Assembly (NCBI GenBank): GCA_035581425.1
Contig: DATJVP010000126.1
Location: 1-29,435, forward strand
Direction of reading: 5' to 3'
Length of the DNA: 29,435 bases
Origin: DASZHJ01 sp035581425
Lineage (GTDB): Bacteria; Pseudomonadota; Alphaproteobacteria; ATCC43930; CGMCC-115725
The translations under genes and the position numbers were made by a program. Below are positions 14,674 to 21,669 of the stretch, one piece after another (the stretch's first letter is position 1; the number at the start of each line of letters is the position of its first letter). Below the pieces are notes generated by a model that saw only the letters and a list, made by a program, of their open reading frames with translations, was not told where the DNA came from and made no database searches.

Positions 14674-15262
14674 CACGGAGCAAGCGGCGCTTGAGCGCGT
14701 CCTCGCGAAGGTGCGGGCCTGCACGATCTGCGCGCGGCACCTGCCGCTCGGACCGCGGCCGGTGGTGCGGTGCGCGGCGAGCGCGCGGCTCCTCATCATG
14801 AGCCAGGCGCCGGGAACTCGCGTTCACATGACCGGCCTCTCCTTCAACGACCGCAGCGGCGACCGCCTTCGCGAATGGCTCGGCACGAGTCGCGCTGCCT
14901 TCTACGACGAGAGCAAGGTCGCGATCGTGGGAATGGGCCTCTGCTATCCCGGCGTCGATGCGAAGGGCGGCGACCTGCCGCCGCGCCCGGAATGCGCGCC
15001 GCGCTGGCATTCCGAAATCCTCGCGCATCTGCCGCATGTCGAGCTCACCCTTCTCGTTGGCTCCTACGCGATCGATCGCTATCTCGGGAGCAGCGCCAAA
15101 CGCAGCATGACCGAGACGGTGCAGGCGTGGCGGGATCATCTCCCCAGCCGCCTGCCCTTGCCGCATCCGAGCTGGCGCAACACGCAGTGGCTCCAGCGCA
15201 ATCCCTGGTTCGCCCGCGACCTGCTGCCGGAGCTGCGCCGCCGCGTGCGGGCGCTGGTCTGA
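14657..15262 (+). CDS. uracil-DNA glycosylase family protein
   Basis: This 201-residue protein shows the UDG-superfamily water-activating block SQAPGTRVH (about 49-57), FNDRSGDRLREWLG and the HPSWRN motif near residue 160 that corresponds to the second UDG motif. CTIC at residues 22-25, Cys95 and Cys113 could provide the four iron-sulfur ligands of family 4-type enzymes. It would excise uracil or another damaged base from DNA. The first motif lacks the usual GE(A/G)PG spelling, so substrate range may differ from canonical UDG. The ATG at 14657 overlaps the amidotransferase; a later TTG at 14691 would remove part of the N-terminal helix. The next gene begins 5 bp downstream. Confidence 0.82.
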   Translation: MDSGSNTEQAALERVLAKVRACTICARHLPLGPRPVVRCAASARLLIMSQAPGTRVHMTGLSFNDRSGDRLREWLGTSRAAFYDESKVAIVGMGLCYPGVDAKGGDLPPRPECAPRWHSEILAHLPHVELTLLVGSYAIDRYLGSSAKRSMTETVQAWRDHLPSRLPLPHPSWRNTQWLQRNPWFARDLLPELRRRVRALV

Positions 15263-15267
15263 GACCG

Positions 15268-16254
15268 ATGCGCGCAGAGGCGCGGCTCCTCGCCGTTCTC
15301 GCCGCGCTCACGGCGGCTGCCCCGGCCATCGCGCAAGCGCCGACGCCGGTCTTCGTCGAGAACTTTTCCTATATGCCCGGCGACCTCCCGGCGCTCTTGC
15401 GCACCTGGCGCATATCGCCCGCGCTCGACCGCTCAGCCTGGTTTGCGCGCGTCGGGGTCGTCGCGGACCCCGCGCGCGGCAGCGTCCTCCGGATCGAGGT
15501 GCACGAGGGCGATGCGATCGACGGGGCGAGTGCGGCGATGCACGAGGCCAAGAGCTATGTCTGCGACAGCGAGGGCTCGCGTGCCGCACAGATGGAGGCG
15601 GAACCCGGCGGAATCGCGCCCTCCGAGCGCGTCGAGGTGCAACTGAGGACCGACCGACCCAGTGGCGAGGGCGAGGTCGTCAAGTTCGGCGAGACCGTCT
15701 GGTATCGCTTCTCGTTCCGGACCGGCGAGGACTGGCCCCGCGATGCGCCCATCTCGGGCCGCCTGCCCTGCCGCACGGTCATCCACCAGATCAAGCAGGA
15801 TTCCTATCGGGACGGGCAATCCTGCGGCGCGAGCCCGTTCTTCAAGATCGAGGCGAGGCCGCTGCGCGAGGCCGTGCGTTTCTATGCGCAGATCGCCTTC
15901 GGCGATGCCTGCGCCTCGCCGGCGGCGGTGACGCGGCGCCTCATCTGCGAGACCGACACGCTGGCGCGCGCGACTTGGGCGACGGTGAACGTACGGCTCC
16001 TCCCTGCGCTCGACCAGAGCGGCAGCGCCGATCTCTGGCTCAACGGCAAGCATTGCGGGAGCTATCGGGGCCCGATGGGTGACGCAATCAACGGCGCACG
16101 GCGGAACGGCGTCCCTATCGCCAACACCCAACCGCGCTTCGGCATCTACCGCGACTGGCGCGCGGAGACGCAGACGATCTACTTCAGCGGCATCGCCTTC
16201 TGGAGCGCCGATCCCACGGGAAGCGCGGCGTGGGGCGCCAGCCCGGCGCCGTAG
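15268..16254 (+). CDS. secreted heparin-lyase-like (polysaccharide lyase) protein
   Basis: This 328-residue protein has a clear Sec signal peptide: a basic start, a hydrophobic core LLAVLAALTAAA and a cut near AIA-Q at residues 22-23. The mature part has the concanavalin-like pattern of the heparin lyase I/polysaccharide lyase fold, seen in FSFRTGEDWP, VIHQIKQD, FFKIEARP and DLWLNGKHCG. Several Cys residues suggest disulfides in the periplasm. It may cleave or bind an acidic polysaccharide, perhaps the cell's own exopolysaccharide. It follows the glycosylase gene by 5 bp although the functions seem unrelated, and no transporter or other carbohydrate enzyme is near. The catalytic residues could not be assigned by eye. 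Confidence 0.7.
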   Translation: MRAEARLLAVLAALTAAAPAIAQAPTPVFVENFSYMPGDLPALLRTWRISPALDRSAWFARVGVVADPARGSVLRIEVHEGDAIDGASAAMHEAKSYVCDSEGSRAAQMEAEPGGIAPSERVEVQLRTDRPSGEGEVVKFGETVWYRFSFRTGEDWPRDAPISGRLPCRTVIHQIKQDSYRDGQSCGASPFFKIEARPLREAVRFYAQIAFGDACASPAAVTRRLICETDTLARATWATVNVRLLPALDQSGSADLWLNGKHCGSYRGPMGDAINGARRNGVPIANTQPRFGIYRDWRAETQTIYFSGIAFWSADPTGSAAWGASPAP

Positions 16255-16360
16255 CCCTGCGTCCTTCGACGCGCGGGCGCCTTATCCTATTGCTATCGAG
16301 GTTACTTGCCGCGCTTCAGTTCACCTCAGAGCGAACCGCACACTCGTGCTGCGGATTAAG
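16255..16360. other. convergent gap without clear signals
   Basis: This 106-bp gap lies between the converging lyase-like and metallopeptidase genes. GCGTC-cttc-GACGC (16259-16272) makes a 5-bp hairpin right after the lyase stop, but no T-run follows. It could be a weak or factor-assisted terminator. Nothing else is evident. Confidence 0.3.
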
Positions 16361-16771
16361 CTACGCCTCCTCCTCGAGCCGCTCCATGTCCTCGTCGGAG
16401 AAGCCGAAGTGGTGGCCGATCTCGTGGATGAGCACGTGGCGGACGACGCGGTAGAGGTCCTCGCCCGTCTCGCACCAGTAGTCGAGAATGGGGCGGCGGT
16501 AGAGGAAGACCATGTCCGCGTCGGGGCGCACGTCGCCCACGCTCTTGCGCGGTAGCGCCACGCCGCGATAGAGGCCGAGGATATCGAAGGGGCTCTCGAG
16601 TTCCATCTCCTCCTCGACCTCCTCGTCCGGCAATTCGTCGACGCGGATGACGAGATTGCGCAGATGCCGCTTCAGCGACTTCGGGATGGTCGCGAGCGCG
16701 CGCTCCGCGAGCCACTCGATGTCGGAAAGGCTCGGGGCGATCCGGGAGGCGCGGGGGTCCATTGCCGCCAT
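16361..16771 (-). CDS. zincin-like metallopeptidase family protein
   Basis: This 136-residue cytoplasmic protein of the short minimal-zincin family has the signature HEIGHHFGFSD. His116, Glu117 and His120 are visible, with Asp126 as the probable third ligand, in the HExxHxxGxxD pattern. The acidic stretch PDEEVEEEMELESPFDILGLY and RRPILDYW are typical of the family. Proteolytic substrates are unknown for this group, although the active-site motif is intact here. ATG at 16771 is given; ATG at 16762 (MDPRASR) is equally possible. It is divergent from the pterin dehydratase gene across a gap of about 80 bp. Confidence 0.85.
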   Translation of the reverse strand: MAAMDPRASRIAPSLSDIEWLAERALATIPKSLKRHLRNLVIRVDELPDEEVEEEMELESPFDILGLYRGVALPRKSVGDVRPDADMVFLYRRPILDYWCETGEDLYRVVRHVLIHEIGHHFGFSDEDMERLEEEA

Positions 16772-16850
16772 GAGTTCAGCAATCCCGCTTGATCTTCGCG
16801 CGATATCCCGCCACTTCTCTCAGCAGCGGAACTGGCACGGGAGAAGGTCG

Positions 16851-17168
16851 ATGGTCGAGCGGCTTCACGGCGCGGCGCGCACTGCCGCACTCCATGGTCT
16901 TTCCGGCTGGAACGAGGTCCAGGATCGCGACGCGATCCGCAAGGTCTTTCACTTCGGCACCTTCCGCGAGGCCTGGGGCTTCATGAGCGAGGTCGCGCTC
17001 TTGGCGGAGAAGATGGACCATCACCCCGAATGGTTCAACGTCTACAACCGCGTCGAGATCATCCTCTCGACCCACGACGTCGAGGGCTTGAGCGAGCGCG
17101 ACATCGCGCTCGCGCATGGGATCGACGAGATCGCCCCCGAGCGCGACCACCGGCGCGGGCCGCACTGA
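16851..17168 (+). CDS. phhB: 4a-hydroxytetrahydrobiopterin dehydratase
   Basis: This 105-residue protein contains the PCD/DCoH signature EKMDHHPEW followed by FNVYNRVEIILSTHD and GLSERDIALAHGID, the standard core. It dehydrates 4a-carbinolamine pterin to recycle the cofactor of aromatic amino acid hydroxylases, and some homologues serve in molybdopterin or folate-linked roles. ATG at 16851 is chosen because GGAGAAGG precedes it directly and it gives the usual family length; the frame could be read back to about 16770, but that would add about 27 non-homologous residues. No phenylalanine hydroxylase gene is nearby, so the hydroxylase partner must lie elsewhere. It converges on the LysR gene 15 bp away. 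Confidence 0.93.
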   Translation: MVERLHGAARTAALHGLSGWNEVQDRDAIRKVFHFGTFREAWGFMSEVALLAEKMDHHPEWFNVYNRVEIILSTHDVEGLSERDIALAHGIDEIAPERDHRRGPH

Positions 17169-17183
17169 GAAACAGCTCTTGCC

Positions 17184-18137
17184 TCAGCGCTTGCCGATTC
17201 GGCGCGGCACCTGCTCCGCAACCCGCGGGCTGCGCTTATCCGGCGAGGGATCGCCCACGGTCCTGAGACGCAGCAGCACCTCTCGAACGATCTCGTAGGC
17301 GGGCTCGCTCGGCTTCACGCGTCGCGCAATGAGTCCGAGCGTGCACGGGATCGCGGGCCTGAGCGGGCGGACGACGATATTGGGATCGTGCACCGCCACC
17401 GAGACGTCGGGCACGATCGACATGCCGAGGCCGGAGGCGACTGCCTGCTTCGCCGCCTCGACGATCCCCACTTCCATCGGCGGCCGCGGCAGCGGCATAT
17501 ACCGCGCGAGCCAAGCCATGATCCGCGGGTGAAGCGCGCCGCGCGCGTGCTCCAGCACCAGCGGCAGCCGCGCGGCATGTTGCGGCGTGATCTCGTCGGG
17601 AATGCTCGGGAAAGACTTCGGCAGGATCGCGACGCAGACCTGCGGGCGGAGCGGCGTTACCGTCAGCAGCGAGGACTTTACCGGCAGAGTCGCGAGGCCG
17701 AGTTCGATCTCGCCCTGAATGAGGCTCTCGACCATGTCCCGCGTCGCGAGGTTCGTGATCGCGAGGTCGATCTTGGGATGATCCATCCGAATTTGCCGCA
17801 GCAGTGGCGGAAGATCGTACATCAGCGCCGTCAGGGTCGCGCCGATGCGCACGCGCCCGAGCCAGCCGTCGCGCAACCCGCGCATGGCGGACTCCGCGGC
17901 CTCGCATTCCTGCGCGATGCGGCGGGCATGCTCGATGAGCTCGCGCCCTGGCGCCGTCGCGCGCGCGCTCTTGCCGACGCGCTCGATGAGCTGAAGGCCC
18001 CAGCGCATCTCTAGCTCCCTGATCTGCAAGCTTATTGCAGGCTGCGTCAGGTTGAGCCGCCGCGCCGCGGCGGAGAAGCTGCCGAGCGCCGCCACCTCGG
18101 TCAAAGCGCGCAACTGGTCGAGATTGAGACTGCGCAT
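17184..18137 (-). CDS. LysR-family transcriptional regulator
   Basis: This 317-residue protein opens with the LysR winged helix LRALTEVAALGSFSAAARRLNLTQPAIS (residues 9-36; only family-typical positions matter here), followed by the linker helix and a periplasmic-binding-like effector domain from about residue 90. The C-terminal tail after residue 300 is basic and probably disordered. It is divergent from the DUF1127-araC pair, so it may control either side, and an inverted repeat spans its own start codon, as expected for autorepression. The inducer is not predictable; CbbR/CysB-like subgroups share this general layout. The helix-turn-helix is complete, so the gene is probably functional. 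Confidence 0.93.
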   Translation of the reverse strand: MRSLNLDQLRALTEVAALGSFSAAARRLNLTQPAISLQIRELEMRWGLQLIERVGKSARATAPGRELIEHARRIAQECEAAESAMRGLRDGWLGRVRIGATLTALMYDLPPLLRQIRMDHPKIDLAITNLATRDMVESLIQGEIELGLATLPVKSSLLTVTPLRPQVCVAILPKSFPSIPDEITPQHAARLPLVLEHARGALHPRIMAWLARYMPLPRPPMEVGIVEAAKQAVASGLGMSIVPDVSVAVHDPNIVVRPLRPAIPCTLGLIARRVKPSEPAYEIVREVLLRLRTVGDPSPDKRSPRVAEQVPRRIGKR

Positions 18138-18161
18138 CTAAAAACGCCCCTTATAGATGCG
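18133..18161. promoter_or_regulatory. inverted repeat spanning the lysR start codon
   Basis: CGCATCTA (18133-18140) and TAGATGCG (18154-18161) are perfect 8-bp arms around a 13-base centre. The left arm covers the LysR start codon (18135-18137). The ATC/GAT ends fit the general style of LysR-type boxes, although the spacer is wider than T-N11-A. Autoregulation is the natural reading; it could also fold in the mRNA and hide the start. Confidence 0.5.
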
Positions 18162-18168
18162 ATTGCGA

Positions 18169-18204
18169 AAGCCAATTTGCGTTTCTTCCTCTCCGAAGCC
18201 AATT
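18169..18204. promoter_or_regulatory. direct repeats in the lysR-DUF1127 gap
   Basis: AAGCCAATT occurs at 18169-18177 and again at 18196-18204, 27 bases apart, in the divergent promoter region. The preceding bases (CGAA and CCGAA) are also similar. Paired sites of this kind suggest a cooperative regulator, either the LysR protein or the AraC-family protein encoded nearby. Confidence 0.4.
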
Positions 18205-18268
18205 AGAGCACGCGAGGCAGCCGCGGGACAACTTCCGCGCCTGCCTTCCCGACATGACCGGGAATAGG

Positions 18269-18285
18269 GGCCGATCGAATCGGCC
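18269..18285. promoter_or_regulatory. palindrome just upstream of the DUF1127 gene
   Basis: GGCCGAT-CGA-ATCGGCC is a perfect 7-bp inverted repeat ending 15 bases before the DUF1127 start. It can be an operator at the transcription start or a hairpin next to the ribosome site. No T-run follows, so it is not an intrinsic terminator. Confidence 0.4.
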
Positions 18286-18300
18286 GCGATGGAGACTGGA

Positions 18301-18582
18301 ATGACGATTCTGCAAGAAGGCACCGTTCCTTCGAGACGCGCCGCCGAGGGATCATCGACTTTTTGGTCGCGGCTCCGTCCGCTTGCCATCGCGGCCTCGA
18401 CGCCGTTCGTCGTCTGCTGGAATCGCATTCAGTCGGAACGCCTCCGACACCGCGCCGAGCGCGAGCTCGCGAACCTCTCCGATGTCGTTCTAAAGGACAT
18501 CGGGATTGCGCGCTCCGAGATTCCCTGGGCCGCGGCCCGGCCCTCCGAGGCTTGGCGCGGAGAGCGCGATGACACTCGTTGA
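18301..18582 (+). CDS. DUF1127 small protein
   Basis: This 93-residue protein has the C-terminal block RHRAERELANLSDVVLKDIGIARSEI in which the DUF1127 pattern (ELxxLSDxxLxDIGI.R.EI) is complete. Small DUF1127 proteins of alphaproteobacteria are Arg-rich; one of them, CcaF1 of Rhodobacter sphaeroides, binds RNA and affects sRNA maturation. ATG at 18301 is selected for its GGAGACTGGA ribosome site; an in-frame ATG 12 bases earlier lacks one. The longer N-terminal part (about 45 residues) is not conserved. The last 14 bases overlap the start of the AraC-type gene, so the two are made together. Confidence 0.85.
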   Translation: MTILQEGTVPSRRAAEGSSTFWSRLRPLAIAASTPFVVCWNRIQSERLRHRAERELANLSDVVLKDIGIARSEIPWAAARPSEAWRGERDDTR

Positions 18583-19576
18583 CGAAGCGGATGCGACCCA
18601 GCGAGCCCCCAATACGCTCGTCGCCGCTTATGCCGGCGCGCCGAGAGGCGCGCGCTACGAGGCTTGGCGCGAGGAATTGTGCCGGGAGTTCTGCCGGATC
18701 GACGTCGAGCCCTCGGCCGTTGGCGGCATCGACTGCCGGGTGGAGTTCGAGCAGCTGGGATCGCTGACGCTCGCCGCGCCCAAGGGAAACTCCGCGCAAT
18801 TCGCGCGCACCGTGCCGCTCCTCAAGGACGGGTGCGACGATCTCGTGCTGCTGATCGCGCTCTCGGGGCGGACCTTGGTGCAGCAGCGCGATCGTCCCTT
18901 CCTGATGCTGCCGTCGCAGATGTACCTCTCGGAAATGAGCGCGGCGTGCTCCGCCGACCTCCTCGGGGACAATCGCTTCGCGGCCATCCGGATGCCGCGA
19001 GCGGAGCTTTTGAGCCTCTGCCCCAACGTGGAGGATCGCATCTCGAGCGCCGTCACCGAGAACGATCCCTTGCGAGAGACCATTGCGCGATATTACGCCT
19101 TCGCAGCGGAGGCAGCCCCACGTCTCGACCCGGTCGCGCAGCGCGTGGTGGCGCAGCACATGCTCGACCTCGTGGCGTTGCTGCTCGGAACGGCTCCCGA
19201 GGAAACGGAGCTCGCGACGCGGCGCGGATACTCTGCGGCGCGATTACACGCGATCGAGGCCGACATCGTCGATCACCTCGCCGATGCCGACTTGACGATC
19301 GACGCGATCGCGCGCCGCCGCGGCCTCAGCCCGAAGCAGATACAGCGGACATTCGAGCGCAGCGGAAAGACCTTCACGGAATTCGTGCGCGAGCAGCGTC
19401 TGCTCCGTGCGAGCCGACTGCTCGCGACCCCCGCGAATGGCGGCAGGAAGATCGCGGAGATCGCACTCGACGCGGGATTCGGCGACCTCTCCTATTTCAA
19501 TCGCGCGTTCCGCGAGCGCTTCGGCATGACGCCCTCGGAATGGCGGACCACTCCGCGGGATAACGCGGTGCACTGA
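18569..19576 (+). CDS. AraC/XylS-family transcriptional activator
   Basis: This 335-residue protein has a C-terminal AraC double helix-turn-helix (about 235-330), with the typical LTIDAIARRRGLSPKQIQRTF and AEIALDAGFGDLSYFNRAFRERFG elements. The N-terminal part resembles the AraC_binding_2 ligand domain found in XylS/FeaR-like activators of aromatic or amine catabolism. The start at 18569 sits inside the end of the DUF1127 gene and fits the family start. The oxidation operon begins 151 bp downstream on the same strand, with paired TGTCCC sites in the gap, so this protein is the most likely inducer-responsive activator of osmC and the flavoproteins. The ligand is unknown. Confidence 0.93.
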   Translation: MTLVDEADATQRAPNTLVAAYAGAPRGARYEAWREELCREFCRIDVEPSAVGGIDCRVEFEQLGSLTLAAPKGNSAQFARTVPLLKDGCDDLVLLIALSGRTLVQQRDRPFLMLPSQMYLSEMSAACSADLLGDNRFAAIRMPRAELLSLCPNVEDRISSAVTENDPLRETIARYYAFAAEAAPRLDPVAQRVVAQHMLDLVALLLGTAPEETELATRRGYSAARLHAIEADIVDHLADADLTIDAIARRRGLSPKQIQRTFERSGKTFTEFVREQRLLRASRLLATPANGGRKIAEIALDAGFGDLSYFNRAFRERFGMTPSEWRTTPRDNAVH

Positions 19577-19585
19577 CGCAGCACC

Positions 19586-19616
19586 TGTCCCGCTGGGACA
19601 AACGAATGTCCCGGGA
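19586..19616. promoter_or_regulatory. paired TGTCCC sites upstream of the osmC operon
   Basis: TGTCCC-GCT-GGGACA (19586-19600) is a perfect inverted repeat, and a second TGTCCCGGGA starts at 19607. The two TGTCCC copies are 21 bases apart, exactly two helical turns, which is the spacing expected for tandem AraC-family half-sites. They start 10 bp after the regulator's stop and 142 bp before the osmC ATG. Confidence 0.55.
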
Positions 19617-19727
19617 GTCCAAGACCCGCTCCGAGCGAAGCCCCATCTTGCTCGCGTGATGCGATCGCACTTTCGCCACGCCGGCGGAGGCAGCGTGCAT
19701 CCGTAACCCCCAGGAGGAGACCATCCC

Positions 19728-20330
19728 ATGACCGCGCAGACCACGGTCGCGCCGAAACCCAAGCGGACACCGGTGCCGATGCACGGCGTCGACACGCCGA
19801 CCCTGCTCGCGACCATCAACGCCGTCGGAGCCCAGCCGAGCCTCGGCAATTTCCAATTCCGCGCCAAAAACCGCTGGATCTCCGGCACGCACAGCCGCAG
19901 CACCATGTCCGGATTCTTCGGAGCTGGTGCGGAGCATCGGCACAAGGCCAATTTCCAGGCGGATGCCGATCATCCCGCGGTGCTCTGCGGGACGGACGAG
20001 GCACCGGCGCCCGTTGAGTGGGTGCTGCACGCGCTCGCTACCTGCATCACCGGCGGCATCGCGAACATCGCCGCGGCCCGCGGCATTACGCTTCGCAGCG
20101 TCGAATCGACGGTCGTGGGCGACATCGACCTCCGCGGCATCCTCGGCCTCTCGAAGGAGGTCCGCAACGGCTACACCGCTATCAGGGCGAGCTTCGCCAT
20201 CGACGGCGACGCCACACGAGAGCAGCTCACCGCGATCCTCGAGCAGGCCAAGGCCCGTTCCGCCGTGTTCGACATCATCAGCAAGGGCGTGCCCACATCG
20301 ATCGGCTTCGAGACCGGCGCCAAGCATTGA
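19728..20330 (+). CDS. OsmC-family protein
   Basis: This 200-residue protein matches the OsmC fold in the block APAPVEWVLHALATC followed by an internal GIANIAAARGI helix. OsmC proteins reduce organic hydroperoxides with two Cys residues. Here Cys106 (end of ALATC) is present and another Cys lies at 87, but the usual second Cys near the late CPVxx position is replaced by RSAVFDI, so classical OsmC chemistry is doubtful. A relative acting on small molecules or thiol adducts in the pathway is possible. AGGAGGAGA precedes the ATG strongly. It is the first gene of the oxidation set, followed 67 bp later by the first flavoprotein. Confidence 0.88.
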   Translation: MTAQTTVAPKPKRTPVPMHGVDTPTLLATINAVGAQPSLGNFQFRAKNRWISGTHSRSTMSGFFGAGAEHRHKANFQADADHPAVLCGTDEAPAPVEWVLHALATCITGGIANIAAARGITLRSVESTVVGDIDLRGILGLSKEVRNGYTAIRASFAIDGDATREQLTAILEQAKARSAVFDIISKGVPTSIGFETGAKH

Positions 20331-20397
20331 TTGGGAAAGCCGGTGAGCCCCGGCTCATCGGCGCCCGATCCTCCCCTCTTTCCCGCGGAAATTCGTC

Positions 20398-21669
20398 ATG
20401 AAGCGGACCGATGTCATTGTCATTGGCGGCGGCCAAGCCGGCCTCGCAATGAGCCGATCCCTCAGCCTGCGCGGCATCGACCACGTCGTGCTGGAGCGCG
20501 GCCGCGTCGGCGAGCGCTGGCGCTCAGAGCGCTGGCATTCGCTGCGCTTGCTCACACCGAGCTCGCACAGCGCGCTCCCGGGGCGCCCGCATGCAGGCGC
20601 CGACCCCGAGAGCTTCCTCACCGCAGCCGAGTTCGCGGGCTACCTCGACGACTATGCGGTCGCGGTTCGAGCGCCCGTCTTTCCCGGTGTCGAGGTTACT
20701 TCACTCGACACCGACGGGTGGCGCTATCGCCTCGCGACGAGCGCGGGGTGCTGGCAGGCGCGCGCGATAATCGTGGCAACCGGCGCCTCCGGCGTTCCCT
20801 ACGTTCCGCCTGCGGCGGACCAACTCGCGCCATCGATCCAACAGATCCTGCCGCGCGACTATCGCTCGCCAGACCGGATAGACTCGAGCGGCGTGCTCGT
20901 CGTTGGGGCCTCTTCGACGGGGCTGCAGCTTGCGGAGGAGATTCACGCCTCCGGGCGGCAGGTCATCCTCGCCGTCGGAGATCACACGCGAGCGCCGCGC
21001 CGATATCGCGGCCAGGACATCTACGCCTGCATGGACGCCGCAGGCATCCTCGACGACCGCGCCAAGGACGCGTGGTGCCACGGCCACGCGCGTCACCAGC
21101 CGTCGCTGCAGCTCGTGGGTCGGCGGGACCACAGGAATCTCGACCTGGGCGTCCTGCAGGCGCAGGGCGTTCGCCTGATGGGTCGGCTCGCCTTCGTCAA
21201 CGGACGCAAGGCCGGCTTCGCAGGCGATCTCGCGGAGACGACCGCTAAGTCGCATGAGCGGATGACGCGCGTGCTCGACCGTATCGACGCCTTCGTGGCG
21301 GAGCGAGGATTGGAGCACGAGTATCCCGCGTCCCCGCCGATCCCGCGCTTTTCCACGAGTGGGGAGCCAAGCGAGCTCGACCTCTTCGACGAGGGCGTGC
21401 GCAGTGTCGTCTGGGCGACGGGCTACATCGAGCACCATCCCTGGATCAAGCTCCCGATCCTCGATCGCCGGGGCGGGATCGTCCATCGGCTCGGCGTCAC
21501 GGCGATGCCCGGGATTTATACCCTCGGTCTCACCTTCCAGCGCCGCCGCCGCTCGCATTTCATCGACGGCGTTGGGCGCGACGCCGAGGACATCGCGGGC
21601 CTCGTCTGCCGCCATCTCGCAGCCGACTGGCGCAGCATGGTTCCCGCGGCGAGGGAGGCGATGGCATGA
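20398..21669 (+). CDS. FMO/CzcO-like NAD(P)- and FAD-dependent oxidoreductase
   Basis: This 423-residue protein has an N-terminal FAD site GGGQAG (10-15), an ATG motif (IIVATGA, about 124-130), and a second dinucleotide site VVGASSTG (168-175) for NADPH. A late WATGY segment is typical of flavin monooxygenase-like enzymes. The Baeyer-Villiger fingerprint (FxGxxxHxxxW) is not present, so an N- or C-hydroxylating or CzcO-like role is more likely than BVMO chemistry. RYRGQDIYACMDAAGILDD is characteristic of this bacterial subgroup. It would hydroxylate a small substrate in the cytoplasm using NADPH and oxygen. Its TGA overlaps the next ATG by 4 bp, so the two flavoproteins are translationally coupled. 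Confidence 0.9.
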   Translation: MKRTDVIVIGGGQAGLAMSRSLSLRGIDHVVLERGRVGERWRSERWHSLRLLTPSSHSALPGRPHAGADPESFLTAAEFAGYLDDYAVAVRAPVFPGVEVTSLDTDGWRYRLATSAGCWQARAIIVATGASGVPYVPPAADQLAPSIQQILPRDYRSPDRIDSSGVLVVGASSTGLQLAEEIHASGRQVILAVGDHTRAPRRYRGQDIYACMDAAGILDDRAKDAWCHGHARHQPSLQLVGRRDHRNLDLGVLQAQGVRLMGRLAFVNGRKAGFAGDLAETTAKSHERMTRVLDRIDAFVAERGLEHEYPASPPIPRFSTSGEPSELDLFDEGVRSVVWATGYIEHHPWIKLPILDRRGGIVHRLGVTAMPGIYTLGLTFQRRRRSHFIDGVGRDAEDIAGLVCRHLAADWRSMVPAAREAMA

